Part shown: positions 23,125 to 35,581 of the stretch, piece after piece
Position numbering within the stretch: position 1 is the first letter of the stretch
Layout of the letters: every line of letters begins with the position of its first letter
Notes under the pieces: generated by a model
Database searches by the model: none
What the model was told of the DNA's origin: nothing
The model's input: the letters and a program-made list of their open reading frames with translations, nothing else
NCBI GenBank assembly: GCA_907165275.2
Contig: OU015662.1
Span: 379,501-443,500 of the forward strand
DNA from: Zygaena filipendulae
Taxonomy: Eukaryota; Arthropoda; Insecta; Lepidoptera; Zygaenidae
Direction: 5' to 3'
Length of the DNA stretch: 64,000 nucleotides
Made by a program: the position numbers and the translations under genes

Positions 23125-26069
23125 TCATGGCAGCAACAGATCCTTAACCGGCGCGTGCGCAAACAGTTTCTTGGACTCGTTGACGCAGGCCTGGATGATC
23201 TGCTGGATGACTTCCGGCGACAGGTCGCGAATCACTGGCTCCCAGTTGTCGTCGAGAATTTTGTGCATTATGTCGGCTGAAATATAGGTACATATACTAT
23301 ATAGGCCTGTTATAACAATCCATACTATAATATTATATCCTTATTATACATGTGAATGTAAGTTTATTTGTTTGTTTGTTACGCTTTCAACGGCTCAACC
23401 AATCATCATGAAATTTAACATACTTACACGTTGTTAGGAGTACAGAAAAGGATATAGGGCACTATTGTAGTTACATACGTGTCAAACGTCAAAAGTTATT
23501 CCACCAAAAAATTCTATCCATCTCCAGTCTTACCTAATATCCTATTGCCGTTGAAGAGATTGGTGAATTTGAAATGTGCTCTGTCCATCTTGTGCGTACT
23601 GCTGTAGCTGGGGACCACCCAGTGGCCATCTTTAGTTTCGAAGTCGTACCTTAGATTGATGTTAAGATTTGCTGCGGAAAATGTAGGTATACCTGCATTA
23701 ATTTTATGCCAAAGTTTCATTTAAAAAGATACATTGAAAAGGTAAAACTATAGATAAGGTTATACCTATAGGTACCTATAGGTATTACATATAATCAGCG
23801 AGTTTCTGGTCATCTAGATTCTAGAGCGTTTGGGATTATGATACAGGCAAGCTTGGCGTTAAGTGCAATAAGCGACCATGCATTACATAGTAGAACACGC
23901 ATGTGTTACTCACTTATCTTAATTTTGGCTTCTCCGTCACCCTTGATGGGCATGATGAGGATTTTGCCGTCCATGACGTAGTGACCCTTCAAGGTCACGT
24001 TAGCCGTGAAGTCTAGAACCGCTCTGCCCTCCGGCAGATTTATCCTGATGACCGCAAATAACATTTTCTTAGAACGGTTTAAAAGAAGAAGGTAAGTATC
24101 CTGGTTCTCAAAAGTTTCAAAAAATTTTAATTACTTATACTTATTATATTAATTATTAGTTTACATTTTTGGACGTGTTTTTTTAATTACAAAACTATTT
24201 TATGGCGCGTTATCGTAAACAGACATGGTCATAGTGAATCGGGACCTTGATTTTTGAATTCAATCCATTTATTCGTTGATGACCTGTAAGAGTTGAGCCT
24301 GAACCATCGGAGACCGTCGACGCTGGCGTCCGTGAAGTTCAGCCTCAAGGAGGGGTTGTTGACGGTGACCACGTCGAGCCTGATCGGGTCCAGGGGGGCG
24401 ATGCCCAGCTCTGGGAGGCCGTCAGCGAACCTTGGTCCGGCTGATCTGATCACGTTTTCTATACACTGGTCTAGGTTTGGGTCGGATGCCGAACACGGGT
24501 GGATGAAAGAGGCTGAAAGAAACAAATTGATGATTTTGTATAATTAAAATTGACTCACAATTGATTTTTTACCGACTCCAAAAAAGGAGGTTATTATTTC
24601 GACCCGTATGTATGTAATATTGTCAGATTTGCAAACCTTTTGTATATTTTAGTCTATATCACAGTTTCTAAACGGGTGTGTTAAATTTTTTAAGTATGTA
24701 TATAGATCTTGCTGTAAAATTGCTGCTGATCATCTGCACCTGTGCCACTCTTAGAGTGAACCATGGAAGAAGCAAATAGAGCTCGTACTACTTTGCTAGT
24801 ACTTAATACGTATGGATTAAGTATGGATTTATTGATACTTTATTACACTCTGATCTGTGATCCGTAGATTCAAGGGTGTTATTGTTAAACCTCTTTTTTT
24901 CTGAAAGCCAAGTGTGCACACTCGTCGGCGATATATAAGACCCTTGTGCGTGCGCTTCCTTGTGACGTAAGGCGGCTACCGACAGCGGCCGCAAGTTGCA
25001 CATCGCAGGAAGGAGGTTGGGCAATGATTAATGATGGACGAGCTAAGTGAGCCAGCTCACCGTCCATCGATCGCGAAAATGACAAGTAATACTAGTTCTA
25101 GAATTTCAATTGTTTTCAGAAAATCAAGGTGACTGCCAATTTTATAATTAGATTGGTATTAGTTTTAAGAATGTTAGAATTACAACTGACTAAAAAAAGA
25201 AGTTATCAATTCTATCCATATAATTGTTGGAATATTAGTACCTATATTTTAGTTTACATGGTTTTCTAAACAATCTATATATGTATTTATGTATTTAGAT
25301 ATGTATGTTTGTCCACATTTTTCTCAGAAACTAGAAGTCGGATTGTTATAACTCCTTTTCATTGGATTAAGTATTTAACATAGGGAACGTTTTAAGTGTA
25401 GGTAAGTAAGGGAAAGTTTTATAAAAATCAGTTCAGTAACTTTTAAAACATGGAGTGTTATGTGAGTATTAATCAAAAGAGAAAACGTTTATACCCATAA
25501 CAAAGGAAGTTTATTATCTACAAAGGTAGGTATGTCATAAATTATCTTCCCTTGAACCGATTGCGATGCAACAAGGCCTATTATGCTGTGAGTAATATAG
25601 TTTTTGCATGACGCGTTTAAATAAACAAATATGTATGAAAATGCCAAATGAATCTGCAAATGTATTGCTAAACGCATAACTTCCAAACGACTGCACCAAT
25701 TTGAATGATTCCTTTTTTGTGTTTGTTATTGTCAGGACAAGATTTTTATAAAAGAAATTTGGACTTCCTGCGGGAATCCCAAAACTCAGGCAGGTGAATC
25801 TCTGAAGCGGTTGGACCGATTTTGATGGGACTTTCACTGCTAATTAACTAATTTTATAAGGTGTAAATCAGGCATAACTAGCTTATGTTAAAAGTGATAG
25901 GCACTACCTCCAAGTCATGGGAACGAAGTTTAGTTACATCCTGTATGATCAAAGGGAACTTACGTACTCCACCAGCTAGCGCACTGTTGAGAAAAGTGCA
26001 GAGCAGCACCGAAATAGTGGAGACGAAGAACAACACAGGCATCTTAGCAAATGCCAATAGATGGTTCAT
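23125..26069 (-). CDS. JHBP/takeout family secreted protein, paralogue C
   Basis: Five exons: 26069-25964, 24512-24284, 24044-23914, 23671-23534 and 23276-23125, phases 1-2-1-1. Length is 251 aa from 26069 or 242 aa from the in-frame ATG at 26042. The later start gives a more ordinary signal peptide (MPVLFFVSTISVLLCTF). Landmarks are SFIHPCSASDPNLDQC, GLPELGIAPLDPIRLD, LKGHYVMDGKILIMP, STHKMDRAHFKFTNLFNGN and DDNWEPVIRDLSPEVIQQI. Same family and inferred role as A and B. Intron 1 (about 1.45 kb) is longer than in B and holds repeat fragments, including an 'accgactccaaaaaaggagg' start near 24571. Confidence 0.93.
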
Positions 26070-26116
26070 ATCTTCGACTAACTGAAGTATCCACTTGCAC
26101 TATACGCAACGATACG

Positions 26117-26158
26117 CTTTCAACTGTAAACATTGCATGGACGATATAGGTTTTTATA
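26117..26158 (-). promoter_or_regulatory. Core promoter of gene C: TATA box and CAGT initiator
   Basis: On the minus strand TATAAAAA (from 26158) is followed 31 nt later by ACAGTTGAAAG (26127-26117), the same two motifs and spacing as gene B. The predicted start is about 58 nt upstream of the ATG at 26069. Confidence 0.75.
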
Positions 26159-26236
26159 TGTGTTACGCAAACAAATGCATACTTGATGCTTGCAGTATGT
26201 CGATATCTTCTACAATCAAAATGCATTTTTTTATGT

Positions 26237-26580
26237 CATAGTGGGCAAACGGGCAAGTGGTACACCTGATGGTAAGTGATTACCGCCGCCCATAGACATC
26301 TGCAACACCAGAAGGCTTGCAGGTGCGTTGCCGACCTGGAATGGGGATGGGAACTGACTTTCAAGTGGAGCTGCCGGAACCCACCGTTAGGTGCTTGGCG
26401 ACAGATTTGCAACTTGAAGGTGGTAGCTCGCCAGCCGGGCACTAGAGAGCGCCCTACCACCATGCTATGGTTTCCTCACGATGTTTTCCTTCACCGACAG
26501 CACAAGCTCATTGTTAGGATTTAAACCTACACCTTGCGGCGTTTAATCCGAACGCATTAACCATTGAGCTATCATCGCTG
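26237..26580 (+). repeat. 3' region of a CR1-like LINE
   Basis: Contains 'aagtgattaccgccgccca', 'cagaaggcttgcaggtgcgt' and 'cctcacgatgttttccttca', landmarks of a very common lepidopteran LINE tail. Related pieces are at 33868-34012, 37290-37580 and 38843-38935 in the opposite orientation. Confidence 0.65.
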
Positions 26581-27177
26581 TATATAGCATATAATTCGCC
26601 GGCATTTTGTCCAAGCAACGTGCAACGCCAAGAATAGAAAAGCCTCAACAGAAAAATTGTAAATAGTTTGGTACATAAATCGGAATAAAAAAAATTTAAA
26701 AAGACAATGCTAATTATTGTATACTCTTGTTGTTTTTCAATCAGGTATTATGGCAGTCTATCGTGATTTATCACATTTAATTCTGCCGATTTACGTATGG
26801 CGAAACGCCAATGACAAGTTAGATTCGACAGAGGTTAATTACTCGTATTATTAAAACAACGAATCCATATATCACACAAATCAACAAATGACATAGATAA
26901 GTATCACTGTTTATTGACAGTTTTTTTTATTTTATTTGTCTATATTCAGAAAAACATAATTGCTAACATTCATTTATCTACTGTTGTAAAAATAAAAACT
27001 ATGTGCAAAGTTTCAGGTCAATTGGATCACAGAAAGTAGGTAACTGAAAAATCATCGCCGGAAATACAATATAGTGACTAGAGTCTCTACTTGAAATACC
27101 CACCATATACCTACATATTTCTAGTTAGTATAATAGCGATCGAAGAGTTATAAAATTAGTAAAACTTTTAAGTCTAA

Positions 27178-27405
27178 CCGCCGCACTCAGAGTCGACTTT
27201 AATGATTACTTAATTAAGTATATATTTTTAAAAGAAAACTGTCGCAATCTGACAAGTTTAATAAATTAATGTTAATTGGCATTTAATTAATTTAGTTGCA
27301 CCTCGTTAAATGCCAACTAACATTAATTTACTAAACGTCTCTGATTGCGGCAGTTTTGTTTTAAAAATCTAAAGTAATCATTAAAGTCGACTCTGAGGCC
27401 GGCCG
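27178..27405. mobile_element. Foldback MITE, second copy of the 16321-16560 family
   Basis: Starts CCGCCGCACTCAGAGTCGAC, centre 'ggcatttaattaatttagtt', right arm 'aaagtcgactctgagg', with a diverged right terminus. It is about 80-90% similar to the first copy by eye. Confidence 0.8.
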
Positions 27406-29114
27406 ATAGATAATAAAAAAATAAATAAAATAAAATAATAATAATAAAAAATCTAATCTAAAATCAAATTATGTAAAAAAAAGTAAAAGTAAAAAAAAAA
27501 CAGAACAAGTAAATTTAAAACTCGGTCAAATAGCATCATCACCACTAATCGAGGCACCGACCTTCGTGACGGTCAAGGCCTGGCGCCGGAAAGGTGGAAC
27601 TTGAGCTAGTTGCCATAATAAACCTTATTCCGAACAGGTTCTGAACAGAAAGTACTTTATTCAGATAAAATTGTAAGAGGTTTTGATGATTGAATATTAA
27701 GTAAATGAGATTTTAAAGAAATAAGTTCTTTTTAACCGATTTCTTTAAAATAAGTATTTCAAGATTTTTGGATATAAATAAGATATAAATAATAATAATA
27801 TTTACCTATTTTGTTTATATTCTTGGTTCAATAAAGTTTATTATTATTATTATTATTATTTAAAGAGTTAGGTATGTAAAAAGTTTGAATGAATAATAAA
27901 ATAAAAGTAAATTAAATATACTATACTACATATCATAAATATATTAAGAAAAACTAATTAAACAGTCTCACGCGCGTTATCTTTTGAGTTCCCGCGGGAA
28001 TTCCGAGTTGAAAAGTACCATATTATGTCCTTATCTGTATCCCTGAAAACATAGGCGGCTTGCCTTTTTCCGACACTTCCCTTCAATTTTCGTTATATTT
28101 CATTAATTTATATACTTTAACCTTTCTTATAAATCATTCTCTATTGGTGCAAGCCGCATGGAAATCCGTTCAGTAGATATTGAGTTTATCGTGAACTGAC
28201 AGACAGATAGACGCGATGGAGGACTTTGTTTTGTAACATATGATACAATATATTGTTATTATTAAAGTATAGCGTGGATATAGTAGTTACATAGCTATAA
28301 TAATGCGCTTCGACATTTGTTATAAGTATCTACCCATGTGGACTATTATGGGAGCACTACGTGACATCAGTCTCGTTTGCCTCGGGATGTAGAGTTTCTG
28401 CGACAGAATGAGGAAGGTTCTGAGAATAATGTCTTTTGTTAAAAATACGAATGATACTATTATAATCTCATTTTTATTTCTTTTTAATTACACTAACATT
28501 TCGGAAGAATGATCAAGATTTCACTATGGTAGGGTTAAAAAAATTATGTATTTCAAATTATAGTTGAAACCTTAAATTATGTATCCATAGAGTCACCTCG
28601 ATTGTTAAATCAGATTGTCAACTTATTATCATAAAAACGCCGTTAGTCAAATGTAAAACAATGTCAGAATCGAAACTTGCAATGATTTTTGTCGAATTAT
28701 AATTTTACACAAATAATAACAATAACAAATTCTTAATATTGTAACAATTATAAAAATCAATGTTTATGACTAAAATACTTGACAAGGTGCAACGATCGAG
28801 GTGTCGCGTTGAAGTCTTTTGTTAACGCGAGTTCATTAGACACGAGTTTTTTGAGTTACTGCGAGAAAGCTAATTGATTAGGTATCTACAGATTTTAAAA
28901 TTCAAGTAATACTATTATATTCAAGGTAATCAATCAACCTAAGCCGAAAATTAAGATTTAAAGAAATTAAGAACTGATAACACTCTAGAATAAATTTATC
29001 CGTCACATTATTAATTTCTTTATAAAGTCTTTATTTAACAACTTGATTTGTTACCAAAATAAAAAATTAACTAATACAAAAAATTTAATAAAAAATAACT
29101 ATATTTACAAATAA

Positions 29115-29529
29115 AATACCGACCAAGTGCGAGTCGGACTCGCGCACCGAGGGTTCTGTACAAACCTGTAGGTATAAAAATTTACTGTTTTCGAAATTTT
29201 CCCTTTATCTGTGCTTTAAGAGATTGCTTTGTACCAAATTTCAAGATTATGAGTTCACGGGACTCACCCTGTAGGTTTTGATTTCCTTGCGAGTTTTGAA
29301 ATTTTGCCGAAATTTGCGGCATAAACGGATGTATCTTTTGATTGCTTTAGCTTAGAAGTTTGATATTTTCACAGCTCCAAGGAAAAGTAGATTTGAGTAT
29401 TTGGTATAAATTTCAACTTGATACCTCCACGCGATCCTGAGAAAAAGAGTCTTGACAGATGGACGGACAGACAACAAAGTGATCCTATAAGGGTTCCGTG
29501 TTTTCCTTTCGAGGTGCCGAACCCTAAAA
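29115..29529. repeat. Lepidopteran 'gtgcgagtcggactcgcgc' repeat, about 415 bp
   Basis: Starts ACCGACCAAGTGCGAGTCGG and ends CGAGGTGCCGAACCCTAAAA, with 'gacggacagacaacaaagtg' near the end. I recognise it as a widespread lepidopteran repeat; its class is uncertain. A short related piece ('tagggttcagtggccaaatg') lies near 37004. Confidence 0.75.
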
Positions 29530-29967
29530 AGCTGACCTAGGTCCTCCACAAAAGGCTGGCGGTACTATAATAAAAATAAATACATCCAAATCACGATACC
29601 CAAAAAGGTTCCTAGTACAAATATAAATAATAAACAATGTTTTCAAAAACATAATTCTTTTGCTTCTCAACTTGTTTTGTATTTTTTTCATATCTGACGG
29701 ACCAATAAAATAAATTTAATGAAAGGTTTTTGAAATAAATGTGAACTCTAATTCGGGACGACATATACTTATTATAAAAAAAATGCTTTTTTATGACGAG
29801 GATTTGTTTACTACAACATGGAGACAATGGATTCGAGTCACAAGCCACGAACCGCCGCGCCGACAAAGGACCCCGATTGAAACCTACACCTGACACTTAT
29901 TGTTATACTGCCAATGTCAAATGTCATTGCACTCTGAGGTATTGTCAAAGTTATTACTCACTAGCTA

Positions 29968-30256
29968 TTCCACGCGGTTTCACACGCAGTGACTACGGAG
30001 TTCCCGCGGGAATTTCAAGATAAAAGTACCCTATGTCTTTCTGTGTATCTCTGACACAGGTTATATCCAAAATGTATTGAGATTTTACCGGCGTTAATTT
30101 CAAAGTTCTCGCGGGAATTCCGAGACAAAAAGTACCTACCCTATATCCTTCTCTGATAACGTGTGTGCAAAATTTCATGACGACCAGTTGAGTCGTTAAG
30201 GCGTGAAAGTGTAACAAACAAACTCACTTTCGCATTTATAATATTAGTAAGGATAG
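29968..30256. repeat. Abundant lepidopteran repeat, full-looking copy
   Basis: Contains 'cacgcggtttcacacgc', 'gttcccgcgggaatttcaag', a second 'ctcgcgggaattccgagac' module, and ends 'cactttcgcatttataatat' with 'tagtaagga'. Confidence 0.75.
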
Positions 30257-30803
30257 TAGATAAGGATTAGGGGCTATGCGCAAAACTTCCAGAAACTTCT
30301 ATAAGCAACTTTATGTTAGCAGCGTGCAAAGGGTTCAAAGCTAAAAATGCATTTTTCTCAAAAAATCTCTTTTGTAAAAACGCTTAAAATATAGATATTT
30401 TTCAAGTTATAGTAGGTTCGCAGTTCGCAAATTATATTTTTTTTATTTAAATATTTTTAGAGAGATAAAACTTGCTTACATCTTAAGTGAAGACAATAAT
30501 AAAATTTGGCTAGTAATAATATGATAGGTATGCAAATAAAAAGAGTAAAACATTGGAAGATATGAACGTGTGACGTTCTAAGCTTGAAATAAAATGAAAT
30601 TAACTTTATTAGTTACAACTGTGAACAGAGATAAGTAAATAATATGCTATATAAAAAATATACATCCTTTTTGGAAGTCGGTTAAAAAAGTAGCACAAAC
30701 GTGGCAAAACAACAAGCTTGAGCTTATATTGGTAAGAAAAAAACGTATTATAGAAACCTAGTAATTGCTAAGAAAGTCTAGGTTTTAGAGCTTAATTTTT
30801 ATA

Positions 30804-33800
30804 CTAGTCCAAAATTAATTGATTCACGGGGAAGAATTCAAAAAGCTTCATCACTTCGTTCAGCACTTTCCCCACAATCTCATCAACGATTGGCGGTGAC
30901 ACGTCTTCATAAACTCTCTTCCAGAACTGGTTGAAGAAGCCACTGATCATTGCATCTGTAATGTTATAAATTACACATCGATTCGAAGTCTCATGGGTAC
31001 ATGCTATTTATATTGTATAAATAACATAGTTACTGTTATCTACTACCTATCTTATATTAATTCAATTCCTGTTAACTGTTAATAAAAAAAATAATATTTG
31101 TGACTCATGCGTAAAATAAGATTACCATTATATTATTCCGAGGGAATGCGCCAAATTCAAAGTGAGTGAAACCTCGAGAAACAGTTGGCATCAGGCATGT
31201 TACATAATTTGCGCTAGAGATATAGACGTAGCTAGCGGGGGGACGGAACGGAGGCGACAATTCCCCCTCCTAGAAAAATCGACAGTATTGAAGAAATATT
31301 TACTGTACAATCGCTTTTAAGAAGGGTGGTCAATGAAAGGTCATATTATGGTAAAATGAAGAGAAAATGAAGTATATTCATATCATTTATTACCAAGCGT
31401 AATTAATTTATGATCTCTTTTATGACTGTGGTTAGTTTAGACTCTAGTTGGAAGGCTGCCCACGGCTTCTACTAGAAAATTGGGTTTTCGTAAGAGGAGA
31501 GTTCAACATTTGTATTACGAATTTGTTGTCTTTCTATTTTATGATCGGTCCAATGTCCAATAAGTACTTACAAGTCCTCGGGTTGTATCCATTGTCCACA
31601 TCGTACAGGCCGGGGAAGCGGTACTGGACGTTGGTTAACACGTCCGTGGTGCAGTTCCAGTGTGAGAGGGTCCAGTGTTTCTCCCCTTCCACCATGGTTT
31701 CGGCAAACTCACCTTCGAACTTCACCACCAAGTCGCCTGTGAAGAATGATATCAATGTGGTGTACCTATATGATATTTTTTATTTGTAAATATAGTTTTT
31801 ATTTTAAGTTTTCCATAAGTTTTATTATATTAGTATATACTATTTTTTATATAGATTACAAAGAAGTACCTATAATAATAATTATATTAACCTATAATGG
31901 GCATGTTGACTATTTTTTTTTAGTCCGTCTTGTAGATTATTAAAAAATATTGGACAAGTATTTTTTCTTTTTTTACGTAATCAAAAAGTAACGGCGATAT
32001 ATTGAGTTGAAATTCCGCGTGACGTCACTATTCTGACAGTTTGTATGGCGGTTTTTGCGTTTAGTGACGTCACGACCCCCTCACCCTAAACTTTAATGAG
32101 CTTTATCTCTGTATATTTAAATTTATTTGAAAAAGCAAAAAAAAACGTGTCTATTGTTTTTTTATTTTCTAACTGACGGACTAATTAGAATTTTGATTTT
32201 TAAAAGTAGTCAATATCCCTATTGTGATGACAGCAATGTGGGGTATTTACTCTGAGGTTATACTAATTAAACCGTTAGAGATGTGTTTCAAAACACATTA
32301 ATCCAAGCGAAAGTATAGAATTTCGAGAAAATGAATGTTCAATTCAAACTTTGGCTTTAGATTTCCATGATTTGGAACTTCGGAACTACATCAAGATCAC
32401 AGTAGGTATTTATATATAAACTAGCTGTGCCCCGCGGTTTCACCCACGTGAGTTTCGGGATTCCCGCAGGAACTATTTTTTTCTAAAATAAAAGTAGCCT
32501 TTCTAAGTTACCTACTCCTTATAACATAACATAACTCATTAAATTACTTACGTATCCTAATCTTGTATGAACCTTTGCCCTCGATATCTAAGATAATCAG
32601 ATTTCCAGCAAGACTGTAGTTGCCCTTCAATCTCAGCCAGCAGTTGAGGTCTAAATTAAATTTGAGGCCTGCCAGCCTGTGAACAGTTAAGGTATAATGT
32701 GTATTTAAGGATATTTAATAATCACTCTGACGTTGCAACGGAGCAACAAATCGACATCATTATTAACAAAGAGTTAGAGAAGCCAGTAAACTACTTTAAG
32801 GTCCGTATTAATAGTCAGGTCTCAAGTTGACGTACTCACTTGAGAACATCGGTGAGATGGTGTTCTAATTAATAAACGTTACTTAAGTATAAAACTGGTC
32901 ATCATCTTGAGTAGACGGTCTCAAGTGAGTACCGCACGTATTAATAGACGAAACTCCAAACTCAAGATCATCATTTGACGTTTGATAAGTCTGGATCAAC
33001 TGAGTCAAGTAAAACACGGACTTGAGATCATCTTGAGTTTGTGCTACTATTAACGTTGTTGCATCAAAATGGATTTTGAAATTATTTTGAATAATATTAA
33101 GCACTACGATGTTATTGATAAGTACGAGGATTTATTCTGGACGTATCGTTTACCAAAAACGTACATTAGGAATCCTTATTTTCAATTATATTTGAATAAT
33201 ATTTCAAAATATCCAAGAATATATATTTTTCTAAGCAAGAAAATATATGTTTTTTCGCCATCATATACGTTATATTCGGAAAAAATTAATTCGGACAAAA
33301 CGAAAAGTGAAAAACTTTAGAATTTAGCGCGCCAATAGCTATTATTTTTTAGCTCGCAAGAGCGGGCAGGCAAAGGGGCTAAGCCGTATACAGCCTTGTC
33401 TATTGCAACGCATTTCCTTTTTACCATATTTGAAGTAAAATTAAATTTTTTATACAGAATTTAATGCAGAATTTAAATATTTTATGTTTAAAAATTATTT
33501 TATGACATAATCATTAGTAAAAGTGCAATTTCAATTAAAAATTGCATTTTGTGCAGTAGCTGTAACGGAACGAATTCAATCTATTTTGACGTTTGTTGAG
33601 TCGGTCTCAAATGAGATGGCGAATGACAATCTCAAATGAAACCGCCTCAAGATAGCTTTATTAATTAGCACATGTTCTCACGTCTTAAGACGGTATCAAG
33701 TAGTCATGTACTTGAGCTCGTACTTGAGAACTGACTATTAATACGGACCTAAGACTCGGTATTTACTTAAAAAACTGAGAATTTTTTAATTCTTGCGGCT

Positions 33801-34468
33801 GTGCGATAGAGTATGTTTGGATAAGTTCGGACACGGGGCGCAAGTACCTATATCAATAGGTACCTACCCCTTTACCTTGTCATCCCATCCCATCCCCATT
33901 CCAGGTCAGCAACGCACCTGCAAGCCTTCTGGTGTTGTAGATGTCCATGGGCGGCGGTAATCACTTATACCAAAGCTGTACCACTTGCCCATTTGCCCCC
34001 TATGACGTAAAAAAAAATCTAGGAATCCAACAAATAATCACGTAGCATTAAATGTTATTTTTCCACCCAGAATTATATCTATAACGGAAGAATCCATGAA
34101 TAGGACCAAAACTTACCTTACCCTGACCAAACTTACCCAAACATACGAGTACCTACTACTGTTTCCAAGTTTGGTGAACTATTGTAGCATTGTTGTTTTA
34201 ATACAGATGGGAGGAAGTGTGTTCAAAAAACGCGTCCACACGCACCCTATGTCCGTTATATTGCAGTCCTTCAAGCCTGTGATTGTGGTGTTGGTGAGGT
34301 CGAAGTAGAGGCCGCCACTGTTGTCCTTGATTCTGGGCACGAACATCGGGTCCATGCAGCTGATATTGTACTCCGGGACACCGGCGGCGAGGATCGGCAG
34401 GGCTTTGGCAGCCGCCGTCATGAGACACGACCGGTCGCCCGAGCAGCATGGGGTGATGAATGGAACTG
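30804..34468 (-). CDS. JHBP/takeout family protein, paralogue D (first exon not located)
   Basis: Four exons seen: 34468-34246, 32676-32552, 31736-31572 and 30955-30804, phases (1)-2-1-1 matching A-C. The mature start is VPFITPCCSGDRSC, with the two family cysteines plus an extra one. It continues GVPEYNISCMDPMFVP, LKGNYSLAGNLIILD, GEKHWTLSHWNCTTD and SPPIVDEIVGKVLNEV. Exon 3 is 6 bp shorter and exon 4 is 27 bp longer than in A-C. A signal-peptide exon must lie right of 34468, but no convincing candidate was found up to 41.7 kb. The exon 2 acceptor has a CAGCAG (NAGNAG) form, so the exon may begin at 34468 or 34465. Extra cysteines (LKDCNI, LNCWLR, WNCTTD) are partly shared with E. The donor at 34245 is GTGCGT, a weak consensus. 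Confidence 0.85.
31899..32220. mobile_element. MITE with 'ttgacta...tagtccgtc' termini, in intron 3 of gene D
   Basis: The left end GGGCATGTTGACTA and inner 'tagtccgtc' are matched in inverted orientation at the right (GACGGACTA ... TAGTCAATATCCC). The centre has 'gtgacgtca' twice. A partial copy with 'tagtccgtcctgtgg' and 'cgcgtgacatcacaatt' is at about 52310-52425 in a SOD1 intron. Confidence 0.7.
32800..33749. mobile_element. PIF/Harbinger-like element, 950 bp, in intron 2 of gene D
   Basis: The TIRs begin GGTCCGTATTAATAGTCAG and match at 27 of the first 28 bases. They are flanked by TAA at 32797-32799 and again at 33750-33752, the 3-bp TWA target duplication of PIF/Harbinger. Subterminal 'tcaagat(c)atc' repeats are present. 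A short ORF resembling a Harbinger transposase N-terminus lies inside (33069-33320). Confidence 0.88.
33069..33320 (+). pseudogene. Relic of a Harbinger transposase N-terminus (83 aa)
   Basis: The ORF begins MDFEIILNNIKHYDVIDKYED and contains RLPKTYIRNPYFQLYLNN. The R-x-P-K-x-Y-I-R-(N/D)-x-x-x-x-x-Y stretch is what PIF/Harbinger transposases show near their N-terminus. The DDE nuclease part is absent, so the element is non-autonomous. The family call rests mainly on the element's TIR and TAA duplication. Confidence 0.5.
33868..34012 (-). repeat. CR1-like LINE fragment (minus) in intron 2 of gene D
   Basis: 'cccattccaggtcagcaacg', 'gtccatgggcggcggtaatc' and 'cccctatgacgtaaaa', the reverse complement of the block at 26237-26340. 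Confidence 0.65.
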
Positions 34469-35581
34469 CTGGACATGATTCAAGTAATTTTGATTGCAAG
34501 GATCGAACACGCTACTACCTATATTAATAAACTAACTTTTTTTATTGAAATAAGAAAAAAGGTAATTTTTATAGTCATAAACTTCAAGTTCAAATACGCA
34601 CTCTTATCTCCTCTGACACCGAGAAATACTGAAAACAGAACCAAATGGCAGAACTGATTCATATTTAATTTTAATATGTTGCAAGTATTGATTTATTTAA
34701 ACACACTACTTTCATGACGAGTTGACAACTTTTATGTAAAATAAGTATTAAAATTTTATTGAGATTTTATAGTGACCTAATTGGAAGCGAGTACCTATGC
34801 GCTAAGAATGCTAGAGTAGTATAAGTACTTAAAACGACAAGCAATTAGCTTCGGTTTCACTTGAGGAATTTTTCAGGATTTCTTCGCCAGCTCTCCGATT
34901 TAGGTACTAGTTTTGATCCTCACGTAGGGATCCCCTCGCGTTTCAAAGATTTCTTGAAAAACTTGTTTCTTTTTTGGAAAAAACAAAGCTTAAATTGATG
35001 ATGTATTAATGCTTCAGGGTTGTTTTTTTTAATCCCTTTTAAAGGTTACCTTACTTAACAAGGAAGTCTTGTGCTGAAAGTTTCTAGACCCAGCAGTTTC
35101 AGGACGAGTTACAGGTAGGTAATTTCATCTTTCTGGTTCTTTTTTTACTGTCTTGTTTCTATTCTTGGGTAGGTATTTAATCAGTAAACGGATAAAAAAT
35201 ATTCTTAAATCCATCTGGCAGGTTTCGTGATGCGTGCCGAACAAACAGGCAAATTATCTATTTATTTGATTATATGTTTAAATACAGTCATTAGCTAATT
35301 TACTAGGTTGCGAATAGCATGTCGCCAACAAAACATATTTTATCTTTTTTGCTGACTTCGGTTGATTATCTGGTCGGTATAATAGTTTCTGAGTCGCCAA
35401 GCAGAAAGAAGTTGGTCGTTGCTTATTAACATTTTCGTAACAAAAAGTACTCGTATAGACTGTGAAAAAAATAATTAAATGTTTTTAAGCACTTAGTTCA
35501 AGTAGTTACCACCAGTATTATTATTATCGTTACTACTATAAATGTGAATGTGAGTTTGTTTGTTTGTTACGATTTCACGAA

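Larger units (their letters stand above)
26160..30803. other. Spacer between genes C and D, transposon-derived, no gene seen
   Basis: It includes a LINE 3' fragment (26237-26580), a GTCATTGGCGTTTCGCCAT repeat fragment near 26797-26825 (minus), a foldback MITE (27178-27405), A-rich low-complexity sequence (about 27410-27520), a TTA microsatellite (about 27837-27860), copies of the main dispersed repeat at 27965-28200 and 29968-30256, and a 'gtgcgagtcggactcgcgc' repeat (29115-29529). No open frame looks like a gene. Confidence 0.6.

Noticed and set aside
33069..33320. The 83-aa ORF as a host gene
   Set aside because: It lies inside a TIR element with TAA target duplications and resembles only a transposase N-terminus.
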